Assembly: GCA_023212645.1 (NCBI GenBank)
Contig: JALBYC010000008.1
Location: 310,001 to 374,000 of the forward strand
DNA length: 64,000 nt
Direction of reading: 5' to 3'
Source of the DNA: Farysia itapuensis
Taxonomy: Eukaryota; Basidiomycota; Ustilaginomycetes; Ustilaginales; Ustilaginaceae
The notes under the pieces were generated by a model that made no database searches, was not told the DNA's origin, and worked only from the letters and a program-made list of their open reading frames with translations. A program made the position numbers and the translations under genes. Below are positions 20,635 to 30,426 of this stretch, piece after piece. How positions within the stretch are numbered: the stretch's first letter is position 1; each line of letters starts with the position of its first letter.

Positions 20635-22878
20635 ATGGATCCCATCTGGTCCACGCATCGTCAGGATGCCAGTGCAGCGTCCACTCCAGCACCCACCACT
20701 CCTGCCACTCCACCATCCTCCGAGGACCTCTCCTCTTCCCAAGAACTGCCAGGAGGAGCAGCAGCAGCCTCTTCGCGCGGATTGGGCATCGATGCAGAGG
20801 ATGAAGACGTCAAGATTGCCATCATGGCCCTCGGCGCCATGAAGAACCTCGACGGGTCTAGTTTCGCCAGCGACACACGCAAGTCTCGCACCCCGTCGGC
20901 CATCTCGAATTCCAGCTTCTCCTCGACCACCAACTCCTTTCCCTCTTCCACCCCAGCCACCGACTTTGACGCAGCAGCACCGGCAGAAGCACTTCGAGCA
21001 CGTCTCGGTGACCTCCCTCCCGACTTTCAACTACCCGCCGTTATCCAGGACCAGGATGGCAACGAGGTTCATGTTGACTCTGAGCTCATGAACGATGCCG
21101 ATTTCCTCAAACGGGTCAGTCATCTCCCCATCGTACGCGGCACCTTGCGGGCGTACGAGCTGGGCAAGCAAAAGAGCAAGGTGGTCAAGTATGGCGCTGA
21201 TCTGGTGGAAAATTCTGTCAAGACCATCTCGAGACCTGTCGTGAGTCGCTTGGGCGCCAGTCTGGGCGAGCGCGGGGTCGAACAACTGGACGACTTTGCC
21301 TGTCGTCAACTCGACCGTCTCTACCCCACCGCCGTACCCTCGCCCACCAAGGAAGAAGAAAAGCAGATTCTCGACAATGTCAATCAAAGGGATCACGAAG
21401 AGTGGAGCGATCTCAGCCCGCAAGAGCGCGACAAGCGCAAAGCAGCCTACACGGCACTGCAGCTCGAAGATCGCGAACGTTCTCTCATGCTCAACGAATT
21501 ACGTCAGCGCAAGATCCATTCCAGCGCGCACAACGACGTCGAAGTCGATCAGGCCGCCTCCTCTTCCTCCGGCAGCAGCAGCAGTGCCCGCGATGCCTCG
21601 ACGGAAACCGCCGCTGCATCGTCAGCAGGCGCCATGGTGCAGGCCAGCCAGGGTCAGCCTCAGCTGTTCAAGGGCAGCAGGTGGGGGTCCATGCTGGTCG
21701 AAGCCGGTGCCACTGCAGGCGGTCTGTCGGCCGCCATGAGCGAAGAATCGATGAAATCACTCAAGTACTGTCTCCAATGGCTCCAGTATGCCACCGCCCA
21801 CATTGAACATCAGATCACCATTCTCCGCGATCTCATCGTTCGACTCAACCATGGTGAACTAGACATGTCGACCAGTGCAGTGCAAAACCTCTCTAACATC
21901 AAGGGCGATGTTGTCAACACCATTCGCGGCGTTGTAGATGTGATTGGCAAGTATGCAGGTGGCGCCTTGCCCGAACCGGCGCGCAACAGTGTCAAGGCTT
22001 TCATCTTGAGCTTGCCCGCCCGTTGGGCTTCGGTCAACCGCACATCATCGTCGGCCGCCAACTCCCCCACCACCGGTTACTTTGGCAGCAGTCCCTCGTC
22101 ACCTTCCTTTTCTCCCGCTCACTTTAGCAATGGACCACAGTCACCTTTGCAGTTGGCTGCCACGTCCCGCTTTCGTAGTGGCACCGGCACTCCACGCGAA
22201 CAGGCACAGGCTGCAGCAACTGCACAGGCTGCCAACCGCATCTTGACCCTTGCCATTGAGAGTCTTGACATTCTGCGCAGTGTCACTGTCGTATTTGGCG
22301 AGTCGCTCGATCGAGCCGATCTGTGGGTGGAAAGACTGCGCATCCTAGGTCTACAGCGCAAACGACAGCACGACGAGATGCCGACCGAAATGCAGCAAAT
22401 CACAGCCGGACCCTCGCACTCGCAGCAGCAACAACACTGGGAGAGCGCCAGAGGTTCCTCGATGCACGGCCGAGCGGCTTCACCCAGTGGAGACAGTGAT
22501 GCCAGTATGGGCACCAATGCTTCCTCCTCCAAACGTCGTCGTCGCACCAAACAAGGCCGGTCTAGTCGGTCACCCAACCGTACAGGATTCCACATGTCCC
22601 GCACCCCAAGCGTCCAAGCAACCGACGACGAAGATCTGACCGAGACGGAGAAAACTCGTGCAGCAACTGGCGCTTCTTTTTCCTCCACCCAGACTCACCT
22701 CGCTGGCAACCGTCGCGCCGCCGCCGCAGCAGCAGCAGCCGCATCAGCGGTGAGTACGCCAGCAGCGACTACAAGGTCGCGCTCCGGAACAGCTGGATCG
22801 AAAATTCACCCCATGCATCCACCAACCCATCCATCCCCCCTCCACGCCCTCGCCACCAATTCTCCACCCAACTCCTAG
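20635..22878 (+). CDS. OPI1: Opi1-family transcriptional regulator of phospholipid synthesis
   Basis: 747 aa. The Opi1 domain begins around residue 158: FLKRVSHLPIVRGTLRAYE, KQKSKVVKYGADLVENSVK, and TISRPVVSRLGASLG, followed by an amphipathic DDFACRQLDRLYP. A second conserved block lies at about 370-455 (MSEESMKSLKYCLQWLQYATAHIEHQI...VRLN). A third helical block follows (ANRILTLAIESLDILRSVTVVFGESLDRADLWVERLRILGLQRKR). The ends are Ser/Ala-rich and disordered. In budding yeast Opi1 is held at the ER by phosphatidic acid and Scs2, and represses inositol-sensitive genes by binding Ino2 and recruiting Sin3-Rpd3. That role is inferred here from the family. The first in-frame ATG is at 20635. Confidence 0.82.
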   Translation: MDPIWSTHRQDASAASTPAPTTPATPPSSEDLSSSQELPGGAAAASSRGLGIDAEDEDVKIAIMALGAMKNLDGSSFASDTRKSRTPSAISNSSFSSTTNSFPSSTPATDFDAAAPAEALRARLGDLPPDFQLPAVIQDQDGNEVHVDSELMNDADFLKRVSHLPIVRGTLRAYELGKQKSKVVKYGADLVENSVKTISRPVVSRLGASLGERGVEQLDDFACRQLDRLYPTAVPSPTKEEEKQILDNVNQRDHEEWSDLSPQERDKRKAAYTALQLEDRERSLMLNELRQRKIHSSAHNDVEVDQAASSSSGSSSSARDASTETAAASSAGAMVQASQGQPQLFKGSRWGSMLVEAGATAGGLSAAMSEESMKSLKYCLQWLQYATAHIEHQITILRDLIVRLNHGELDMSTSAVQNLSNIKGDVVNTIRGVVDVIGKYAGGALPEPARNSVKAFILSLPARWASVNRTSSSAANSPTTGYFGSSPSSPSFSPAHFSNGPQSPLQLAATSRFRSGTGTPREQAQAAATAQAANRILTLAIESLDILRSVTVVFGESLDRADLWVERLRILGLQRKRQHDEMPTEMQQITAGPSHSQQQQHWESARGSSMHGRAASPSGDSDASMGTNASSSKRRRRTKQGRSSRSPNRTGFHMSRTPSVQATDDEDLTETEKTRAATGASFSSTQTHLAGNRRAAAAAAAAASAVSTPAATTRSRSGTAGSKIHPMHPPTHPSPLHALATNSPPNS

Positions 22879-22946
22879 CCGCCACCCCCACATCGTTCGT
22901 GTTTAATTGTCAGGTTTTTTGTCTTGTGTGTTTGTGCGGGGTTTCA

Positions 22947-25526
22947 CTACGCGAGGTAGTTGTATACGTTGCGTTCATCTGCATGTCGTTCGAGGTATTC
23001 ACGGTCGATGAGTGACTCGATTCGTTTCTTGATGAGCGCAGGTGGTGGGTGGAAGCGTGCGCCAAGTTGACGGATGGATTCCTGCACAAGTTCATTGTGT
23101 CCCAACGTCTTGCGGTTCTTCATGATTCGTACAATACACGCTTCTACCAGGTGCATGCGTTCCTCTTCCACCTTCTCACTAGTCTCCCGCCGCTCTTTGG
23201 CCGTCTCGACCCGGGCGGCAATCTGCGCAATCTTAAATTTGGCCAAGGGACACACAAAGCTGGCGTTAAAGGTAAACGTGTCGTCCCTGTTGACCTCGCG
23301 CGACTTGGGTGATTTCAGCAGGATCTTGTACTTTGCGCATGCCAACGACTGCAACGTCCGCTGTAGATCCGCATCGCTGATGCTGGTCGATTTCGAAATA
23401 TCGCCGTAGGAGAGCGTCACCTCCTCCTCCTCCTCGCGGTCGAATAGGAGCAGGACGACGAGCGCGAACGTAGAGACATTGATCTCGTGCGTGCGTGCCT
23501 TGAAGCTCACCTTGACATCTGCATTGCCCAGATTGGGATGCCAGGTGAGAATGCGCCCATTGTGCTTGCTCTGGTAAAACTCCTCAAACCGACGGCGTGC
23601 TTCCATCAGGTTTTCCGACATGGTGCATTGCGCGGCTTGCGCCGAGATGGGCCAGTTTGTGCTTGTCAGTACGTTGACCGACAGTGCAAAGGGCATCGGT
23701 CGATCGGAGCTTCGAGCGGTGCGTGCAAAGGCCTCCATTGTTTCTTCGCTGGTCTTCATATCGTTCAGCATGCCCTGCAGCTTGGCAACGTAGCCATGCC
23801 CACTCTCGATTTTGAGCTTGGCCATCATGCCACGCTCTGCATCGTCCGACACACTTCGACCCTGCAGCAGCCGTTTGGCGAGATGTTGCTTGTAGTAGCG
23901 CTCGAAAATGTCCTTTTCATGCAGAAAGCGGTAGACAGAGATGGTCTTGCGCAACACTTCGTCCACCTCGGCTTCCGACTTGCCCTTGAGGCCCTTTTTC
24001 AAATTCTCGTCAATAAACAGCGAAATGAACTCTGGCGCGCGCTTGTTGGTGTTGATAAAGGACTCAAAGGCCTCATTGATCGATGTCTCGCAGCTAGAGT
24101 CTCTGGCAAAGGGAATGTCGAGGATCGAATCAAACTTGTTCTTGAATTCGAGAACCTCTTCGACCCATCGAATCGCCGCAGCCGCTTGGGGCGTAGAAGC
24201 GTCAGTGGCAGCTTCTCGCGCTTTCCCCTTTGCCGCAGCATCTTCTGCTGTACCCTCCGCAGAAAGTGGTGGCGGAGTGGCCACAGATTCATTGATGAGT
24301 TTGCCTTTGGCAGCAATGTAGGCTTTGAGACTGATGCACAGGGTGGGAAGACCATCGCTGACCTTGCTAAACAGCCGGTACATGCGAGCGAGGTCTGTCT
24401 CGCGGCTTTCGTCCAGCATTGTCGGCAATCCCGAGCCGGGCATGTCGATGATGGATCTCAAGTGGGATTCCAGAAAGCTGGTTTTGAGTAATTGACGGAG
24501 TGGGGTGTGGGTGTCTGCTTTGAGGTAGACCGAGACTCTGTCCGCCTCTTCCTGCAGACGCCGCTCGACATGCGCAAGATACTTTGCTGCATCGCCCATG
24601 TCGAGCCAGCGTTCGGCCTCGGCATTGTAGAAAGCGGCCGAGGTCTGCAAGAATGCCGGCTCAAAGTCGCAGGTGTAGACGGACGGGTCTTGGTTGGGAT
24701 GGATGCCTTGCCGGGACTGTGTCAGGTCGGCAAGCATGTCGATATTGGACTTGAGCAAGGACCGGCTGATGGCTGAGCCTTCGCGTTCAATCTGAATGTG
24801 GGTGAGAAGCGTGCTGTACAGATACACCTGGATGGGGAACTTGGACGAGCGTATGACTGAGTCTCGAAAGATTTCTAGACCGAGACGATTGATGGACGAG
24901 ACTTTCTTGTTGGGCACATAGACGCGGTCGACGTACTTGAGCACTTCCGAGAGCTTGGCCATGCAGCTGCGATGATCGACCCATGTGTCTCTGATGGCAG
25001 TCATGAGACGCTCGCCCGCCTGAATGCGTGCCACTGCATCCGCTCTGTCGCCAGCCTGTGTAGCAGACATGGTAGCTGCCGCTGCATTGGCCAATGTGGC
25101 CAGCGATGGGTCTGCATCTGTCTCCATACTCTGGTGATCCAGCTCTCTAGCCTTTCCTTTGCCGTTTTGGGCGCTCAGCATGGACTCGGGCAGGATGATG
25201 CCCGCTGACACGGACGCAGTGCCACCAGGCGGGAAAGCTGGGACGATATTCTCGCCGCAGAGACGATCGAGATGTTGCTCGACCTGACGCTTTACGCCGT
25301 TGTAGAGCATGTCTCCGTGCTGGTAGAGGACGAGGTTGTATGCATAGCGGTAATGCTCCTCGTAGCTCAGTTTGGAGATGTTGTGATTCTGGATCTGGGC
25401 AATGGCATGTGCCAGTCGGAGCCAGGTCTCTTCGAGGGGAACGTTGGGACCGACTTTTTTGGGTGGTTTGATCTTTGTGCCCCTTGTGCCAGTTGGGCGG
25501 CGCATGGATCCTGGCGCGCCACTCAT
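22947..25526 (-). CDS. CUL3: Cullin-3 scaffold of BTB ubiquitin ligases
   Basis: 859 aa. Cullin repeats fill the N-terminal half (EETWLRLAHAIAQIQNHNISKLSYEEHYRYAYNLV and RLGLEIFRDSVI). The cullin homology domain has YRFLHEKDIFERYYKQHLAKRLL, LTSTNWPIS, GRILTWHPNLG and VVLLLFDRE. The C-terminal WHB domain carries the neddylation lysine in IVRIMKNRKTLGHNEL (about K803) and ends IDREYLERHADERNVYNYLA, close to Cul3. Cul3 pairs BTB-domain adaptors with Rbx1. The start at 25526 fits the family (MSGAPGSMRRPTG); the frame upstream has no ATG. It is divergent from the Sds3-like gene and 68 bp convergent with OPI1. Confidence 0.93.
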   Translation of the reverse strand: MSGAPGSMRRPTGTRGTKIKPPKKVGPNVPLEETWLRLAHAIAQIQNHNISKLSYEEHYRYAYNLVLYQHGDMLYNGVKRQVEQHLDRLCGENIVPAFPPGGTASVSAGIILPESMLSAQNGKGKARELDHQSMETDADPSLATLANAAAATMSATQAGDRADAVARIQAGERLMTAIRDTWVDHRSCMAKLSEVLKYVDRVYVPNKKVSSINRLGLEIFRDSVIRSSKFPIQVYLYSTLLTHIQIEREGSAISRSLLKSNIDMLADLTQSRQGIHPNQDPSVYTCDFEPAFLQTSAAFYNAEAERWLDMGDAAKYLAHVERRLQEEADRVSVYLKADTHTPLRQLLKTSFLESHLRSIIDMPGSGLPTMLDESRETDLARMYRLFSKVSDGLPTLCISLKAYIAAKGKLINESVATPPPLSAEGTAEDAAAKGKAREAATDASTPQAAAAIRWVEEVLEFKNKFDSILDIPFARDSSCETSINEAFESFINTNKRAPEFISLFIDENLKKGLKGKSEAEVDEVLRKTISVYRFLHEKDIFERYYKQHLAKRLLQGRSVSDDAERGMMAKLKIESGHGYVAKLQGMLNDMKTSEETMEAFARTARSSDRPMPFALSVNVLTSTNWPISAQAAQCTMSENLMEARRRFEEFYQSKHNGRILTWHPNLGNADVKVSFKARTHEINVSTFALVVLLLFDREEEEEVTLSYGDISKSTSISDADLQRTLQSLACAKYKILLKSPKSREVNRDDTFTFNASFVCPLAKFKIAQIAARVETAKERRETSEKVEEERMHLVEACIVRIMKNRKTLGHNELVQESIRQLGARFHPPPALIKKRIESLIDREYLERHADERNVYNYLA

Positions 25527-25776
25527 TGGGGTGAGATGGTGGTTGGGTGGCAAACGAGACAGAAACGATGGCGCAGCAAGACTGACGGAGCTGATCCGAA
25601 CGACCACCAATCGCTGAATCACAATCACAATGTGACTGTGATGGCGTGGAAAAGCAACACTCTCCTCTCCAAAATCACATTTTGGACATCAACACTGTTA
25701 GAGTAGCAGCCATCAAAATCGCACTCACTTCAGCACTTTCTGAGATGATTCGAGATGCTCTCGCTCATACCACGCC

Positions 25777-27555
25777 ATGGCTTCATCCCTCCCACCCCAG
25801 ATGGCGGGTCAGAAGAGACACCATACTGACAGATACGAACAGCCTCCTCACCTGATGCAGCACGATCCGTACAATCCTCCTCCAGGTAAGTGGCAGCACA
25901 GCGCATACAGTTGGCCGAATTGACTAACACCGCGTTTGGTGCGATTTGCCCCAGGCTATGCGTCAGGTCCGCCGTTTGCTGCACGAGTCGAGGCAGCTTC
26001 TATGCATCACCATCGACCGGTGTCGCCTCCGCCACATGCGCATCGCGGTCCACCTCCTCCCGGTGGTATGATGGCGCTGCCAGCCGAGCACTATGAGATG
26101 GGCTACCATCCTCGTCCGCCTTCCCCCTCGTGGCAGCATCAGGCCTACCCTGGTCCTCCGCCTCCGCATCTGCAACAGGGTGGCTATGGTCCGCCCATGC
26201 CACATCGAGACTCACCTCACATGGCAGCCAACATGCCTCTGCCATCCCATTTGCCCATGCAAGGTGGCCCGTCCGCACATGCCGCAGAGTACCGCGACCC
26301 CGTCACTCGCAAAGCGCCCAAATCACAGCCCAAACCAGGTCGGAGCAACAAGGACAAGCGAGACGCACCGACCATGACCAAAAACATGAGTGCAGACAAG
26401 CGCCCCGCCGCTCCCAAACTTTCTGCGAGTGATGTAAACAGCGCAGCCAACGGAGCAGCCACCGAGAGCAAAAAGGACAAGAAGCGCAAAGAAGTCATTG
26501 ATCGCATCCATCGCATTCACTTTGAGACGATCGAGTCGCGAGACGTGCTCTACCACGAGCTGTACCATGCCCTGACATCGTCCTACTCGACGCTTCTGTC
26601 CAATCCTGCGCGTCTGCGACACTACACCATGGCACTGACGCAGCTGACACTGCAACGGGATGCGGCGCTGCGCGAAACGGCTCTGCTCCATGCGCATCAG
26701 CTGGAATCGGCACGTCTGGCGTACGAGAATGAAAAGCACAAGGTGGACGAAGAGGCTCGTCTGGCCAAGCGCGGCGCACGTGAAAAGCTGTTGGCCGTGG
26801 TGGAGCAGACCAAGAAGCGCTTGCAAGAGGAAAAGGAAGGCGGAGATGTGGCTGTCGATCCCTTTTTCGACGGAGCTCAACGTCCGCATGCCACACGCAA
26901 GCTGCGCAACAAGGCGTCCAGTCGACGTGGCGGAGGCAGTCATGGCGCCAGCAACGGCGCAGACGACGATGGAGACGCTGCAGGTGCGACTACCGCAGGT
27001 GCACTCGGCATGGTCAACGGCTTGCAGGAGCTGATAGCGCTCTCTGGCTTTGGTCGAGATGAAGCGGCCCCTAGCTCCACCCGGCCGGGACTCGATCTGG
27101 GCGGACTCGGGCTCACGTTTGGCGGTGGAGGCGACCTGCTCTCGGGTGCAGGCATGGGCGATAGCAGCTACATGGGTGGTGCTTCGCGTAGTCTCAGTGT
27201 ATTGGCTGGACCCAATGGCACAGTAGGAGGCGTCAAGTCGAAGAAAAAGGGCGCTTCCAAGACAGCTGCTGCTGCAGCGGCCGCCTCTGCTGCTGCTGCT
27301 GCCCGCGAAGCTTCCACGACGGGTGCCGCCGACGACGACAACAACAACGATTCTGGCAGTCGCATTGCCGCTGCTGCTGCCGCTGCGGCGGCGGCTGCTG
27401 CAGCAGCAGCAGCGCTCAGCACCTCGTCGGGAGGGCGACTTCGATGGGATGCAGGCAAGTCGCTCAACCAGCTCACCTCCGCCAAAGACTTTGAGATCGA
27501 GTCAGACCTTATCAATATCCGCAAGACCAACGGCAAGCGCGCCCGTCGCAAGTAG
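25777..27555 (+). CDS. SDS3: Sds3-like subunit of the Rpd3/Sin3 histone deacetylase complex
   Basis: Two exons are inferred: 25777-25885 and 25955-27555, with a 69-nt intron (donor GTAAGT, branch-like TTGACTAAC, acceptor CCCCAG), giving 569 aa. A second ATG at 25801 is in the same frame. The N-terminus is Pro/His-rich. The Sds3-like region (around residues 190-330) is helical: KKRKEVIDRIHRIHFETIES, DVLYHELYHAL, a long coiled coil (LARLAYENEKHKVDEE-type) and DPFFDG, then THE basic HATRKLRNKASSRR. The C-terminus has poly-Ala runs and ends DFEIESDLINIRKTNGKRARRK, typical of Sds3/Dep1 relatives. The family bridges Sin3 and Rpd3. Dep1 is an alternative name, since the two are hard to separate by eye. 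Confidence 0.75.
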
Positions 27556-27906
27556 AATGCACCCCTGTTACTAGCCGAATTTGACCAAATGTAGCGCCGA
27601 AAAAGACCGCGTGGGGGGGGGGCGACGCGCATATCGCGCATTTTGGCGGAATTGGCTGTTAGAGTTGCGATGCTCGGATTTGTTCGGTTGGCCGTCCGAC
27701 TGTCCAAAGGTGCCGAAAAGTGTTTGGGGATTCGAGATTCAATTCCGCCGTCGACCGCTGACGCCGCCGCTGCTTCTGTGGAGGGCAAACTGCCGTCCAC
27801 GCCGAGATTTGATTTGCTCAGAATGCGGCATCTGCAAAGGTGGGACCATGATATAGAAGGAGCGCAAGGACGTCCTCCCCCCTACCGCTCCCACCATCTC
27901 AAAACC
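27556..27906. promoter_or_regulatory. Promoter of the MFS exporter gene
   Basis: This 351-bp gap between two plus-strand genes contains a G9 run near 27613, a GCTGTTAGA element at 27655-27663 oriented to the downstream gene, and GATATAG at about 27849. The downstream frame is open back to 27643 but has no ATG before 27907, so I treat this stretch as leader. Confidence 0.4.
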
Positions 27907-29733
27907 ATGTCGGCCAGCAATGGCCCCATCCTGCCCACAACCACACACGACGTGAGCCCTACAGGCACACACGACGATGAAACAGCGCGGCACAGTTATG
28001 ACGACGCAACTACAACAGCGACCCCCGAGGTGGTGTCCGAGCACAAGGTAGAACTGCAGGACCAGACCAATTTTTTGCCACGCAAGCAAGTCTTTCTCGT
28101 CTTTGCCGGTCTCTCGGCAGCACTATTTGTCGCGTTACTCGACCAGACCATTGTGTCAACAGCTATACCCGCCATCACCAAAGCATTTGGAGCCGGCAAT
28201 GAAGCGTCATGGCTATCTACCTCGTATCTGTTGACGTCGACGGCCGCATCTCCCCTGTATGGTCGCTTCTCTGATATCTTTGGTCGGAAGCAATGCTTGA
28301 TGTTTGCGCTGGCCGTCTTTCTGATTGGTAGCGTGCTGTGCGCTGCCGCTCAGTCTATTGTCCAGCTGATTGTCTTTCGCGCCATTGCCGGAATTGGTGG
28401 CGGTGGAATTGTGTCCCTGGTCATGATCACTGTCAGTGACGTGGTGACGCTACGTGAACGAGGCACATATCAGGGTTTACTGGGTGTGATTGTCGCCATT
28501 TCCAACTCGGCCGGTCCGTTGCTTGGAGGTGCACTGGCGTCCGCCAGCTGGAGATGGTGCTTTATCATTGCCGTACCCATCATTGTCATCGCACTCGTTA
28601 GCGTCGTCTTTCTCCTTCCGCTCAAGAAAGTCGACGGCAGCATCAAGGAAAAGCTGGTCAAGATCGATTACCTTGGTACTGCGCTCGTCGTGGCTGGTAC
28701 GGTGCTGCTGCTACTCGGCCTCAACTGGGGTGGACAGCAGTATCCATGGACCAGTGCGAGTGTCCTCGTCACGCTGATCCTGGGCGGCGTAATTGTGGTT
28801 GCTTTTGCTCTGGTGGAAGCGCTGGTCGCTCCCCTGCCCTTGGTGCCCATGCGCCTGTTCCGAGTCGGCACCGTGGCCAGTGTCATGGTCCAGACCATGT
28901 GCTCTGGCGGTATTTTCTACGTCTTGCTCTTCTTTGTCCCCCAATACTCGCAAGTTGTCAAAGGCTACTCGGGCGTCAAGGCAGGCGTGACACTGATCCC
29001 ACTAATGGCGCTGCAGGCCATCACCTCGACCCTTGCCGGCATTGTCGTGTCCAAGACGGGAAAGTACAAGGTCATCATTGTCGTCGGCTTTGGCATTTTC
29101 TCCATCGGTGTTGGCTTACTAGCGCTCCTGGGCGTGGACACGAGCATCGGTATGGTGATTGGCTTCCTGCTCCTGTCTGGATTCGGGGCTGGCGGAACTC
29201 TGCAAACCACGCTGGTTGCCGCACAGAATGCCGTGGCACGCTCCGACCTGGCCGTGGTGACGTCGACGCGCAACTTTTGCCGCCTATTCGGAGGTACACT
29301 GGCGTTGGCGGTTAGCTACACTATTCTCAACAACACTGTTCGCAGCGCAGTCGATCTGCCAGAGAGCGTCGTGCGTCAGGTAGTCAAGGATCCAACGCAG
29401 ATTCGATCCGGTCAGTTTGACCAAGCGACGTCGGAAGCCTTGCTCAACGCCTACGTGCGCGGCTTCCACAATGTCTTTTACTTTGGCCTCGCCCTGGTCC
29501 TCCTCGCCTTTTTCCTCACCCTCTTTTTCGTCAAAGAGTTCAGTTTGGATCGCAAGGACGACGAGCAGCGCAAGCAGGAGGGGAAGCAGTGGTATGCCGA
29601 GAAGAAGGAACGCAAGCGTGTCCGTCGCCAACACCGTGGCAGTCAAGACACACATACCCCCTTTGAACACAGTCGAGCCGCTTCCATCGACCACACGGCG
29701 GACAGCCCGCCCTCACACACACATGTAGCATAG
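27907..29733 (+). CDS. MFS drug:H+ antiporter, 14-TM (DHA2 type)
   Basis: 608 aa. A disordered ~65-residue N-terminus precedes about 14 hydrophobic helices. Motifs seen: ALLDQTIVSTAIPAI in TM1 (the DHA2 signature), YGRFSDIFGRKQ (loop 2-3), RAIAGIGGGG in TM4, and the antiporter motif C NSAGPLLGGALA in TM5. A charged C-terminal tail follows (KEFSLDRKDDEQ and a KKERKRVRRQHR stretch). The family exports xenobiotics or small metabolites across the plasma or vacuolar membrane; the substrate cannot be told. The ATG at 27907 (aaaaccATG) is the first in frame. The stop is 26 bp from the convergent Oca1 gene. Confidence 0.9.
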   Translation: MSASNGPILPTTTHDVSPTGTHDDETARHSYDDATTTATPEVVSEHKVELQDQTNFLPRKQVFLVFAGLSAALFVALLDQTIVSTAIPAITKAFGAGNEASWLSTSYLLTSTAASPLYGRFSDIFGRKQCLMFALAVFLIGSVLCAAAQSIVQLIVFRAIAGIGGGGIVSLVMITVSDVVTLRERGTYQGLLGVIVAISNSAGPLLGGALASASWRWCFIIAVPIIVIALVSVVFLLPLKKVDGSIKEKLVKIDYLGTALVVAGTVLLLLGLNWGGQQYPWTSASVLVTLILGGVIVVAFALVEALVAPLPLVPMRLFRVGTVASVMVQTMCSGGIFYVLLFFVPQYSQVVKGYSGVKAGVTLIPLMALQAITSTLAGIVVSKTGKYKVIIVVGFGIFSIGVGLLALLGVDTSIGMVIGFLLLSGFGAGGTLQTTLVAAQNAVARSDLAVVTSTRNFCRLFGGTLALAVSYTILNNTVRSAVDLPESVVRQVVKDPTQIRSGQFDQATSEALLNAYVRGFHNVFYFGLALVLLAFFLTLFFVKEFSLDRKDDEQRKQEGKQWYAEKKERKRVRRQHRGSQDTHTPFEHSRAASIDHTADSPPSHTHVA

Positions 29734-29759
29734 TACCCAGCATATACATATAGAATCCA

Positions 29760-30282
29760 TTAGCCAAAGACGAGTTCTTCATCAAACAGCTCGATGAACT
29801 TGGTGCGAAATGTGAGTGAGCAAGCCAAGTGGGACTTTCCGCAATATAGCACATACCTGTTCGTTCATCACCCGTACTTTGGGCCCCGCATACCGTCTGT
29901 ACTCTTCTAGGATCGCGCTCAGATTCCAGCGCTGAAGCTTGCGAAAGCAGCCTACGACTGTGCCGGTCCTGTGTCGACCGAGATTGCACATGACCAGCAC
30001 TGGGAACGTCGACGGCTGTACGAGCAGGTGCAAAGCCTGCAGTACGATTTCCTCTGTGATGGGGTCCCAGGCATTGCTGCTGTACAGCACGCCGAGGTGG
30101 TGCAGCTGGATGTTCTGGTCCAGGGCAAAGTCGAGAAAGCCAGGCTCGGGCTCCTCTGGTGCGAGCCAGATGACACTGCGCAGGCCTAATTTCTCGAGAA
30201 AGGGAAAGTTGAGCTGGTCCGCCTGGCCGGAGCGGTAGAAGCCCTCTTCCACCATGCCATAGTTGGGCGGTGGCACGAGCAT
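29760..30282 (-). CDS. OCA1: Oca1/Siw14-type atypical dual-specificity phosphatase
   Basis: Exons 30282-29857 and 29798-29760 are inferred, with a 58-nt intron (29799-29856; donor GTATGT, acceptor CCAAG). Splicing replaces the unspliced tail with EQFIELFDEELVFG, a family-like C-terminus. The 154-aa model contains PPPNYGMVEEGFYRSGQ, FLEKLGLRSVIWLAPEEP, and the phosphatase CX5R loop CNLGRHRTG (C99, R105). In yeast these proteins act in the oxidant-induced cell-cycle arrest and inositol pyrophosphate pathways. The frame continues upstream through an Asp run encoded by a GTC/ATC repeat (30299-30325) without an ATG. A short 5' exon may therefore be missing and the start is uncertain. Only 144 bp separate it from the divergent RAD2 start. 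Confidence 0.82.
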
Positions 30283-30426
30283 CGCGTAGAGCACACGGTC
30301 GTCGTCGTCGTCATCATCATCATCGATTGGCCGCGCGCAAGCTCAGTCGCGCTCGCGCGCTCGAGCTCAAGAGAATGTTAGACCTGCAAATGGCGTTCCT
30401 TCTCACCACCATACTTCGCAGCAGCG

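Noticed and set aside
23487..24491. 334-codon open frame antisense to CUL3
   Set aside because: Composition is a shadow of the cullin codons; no domain or promoter supports it.
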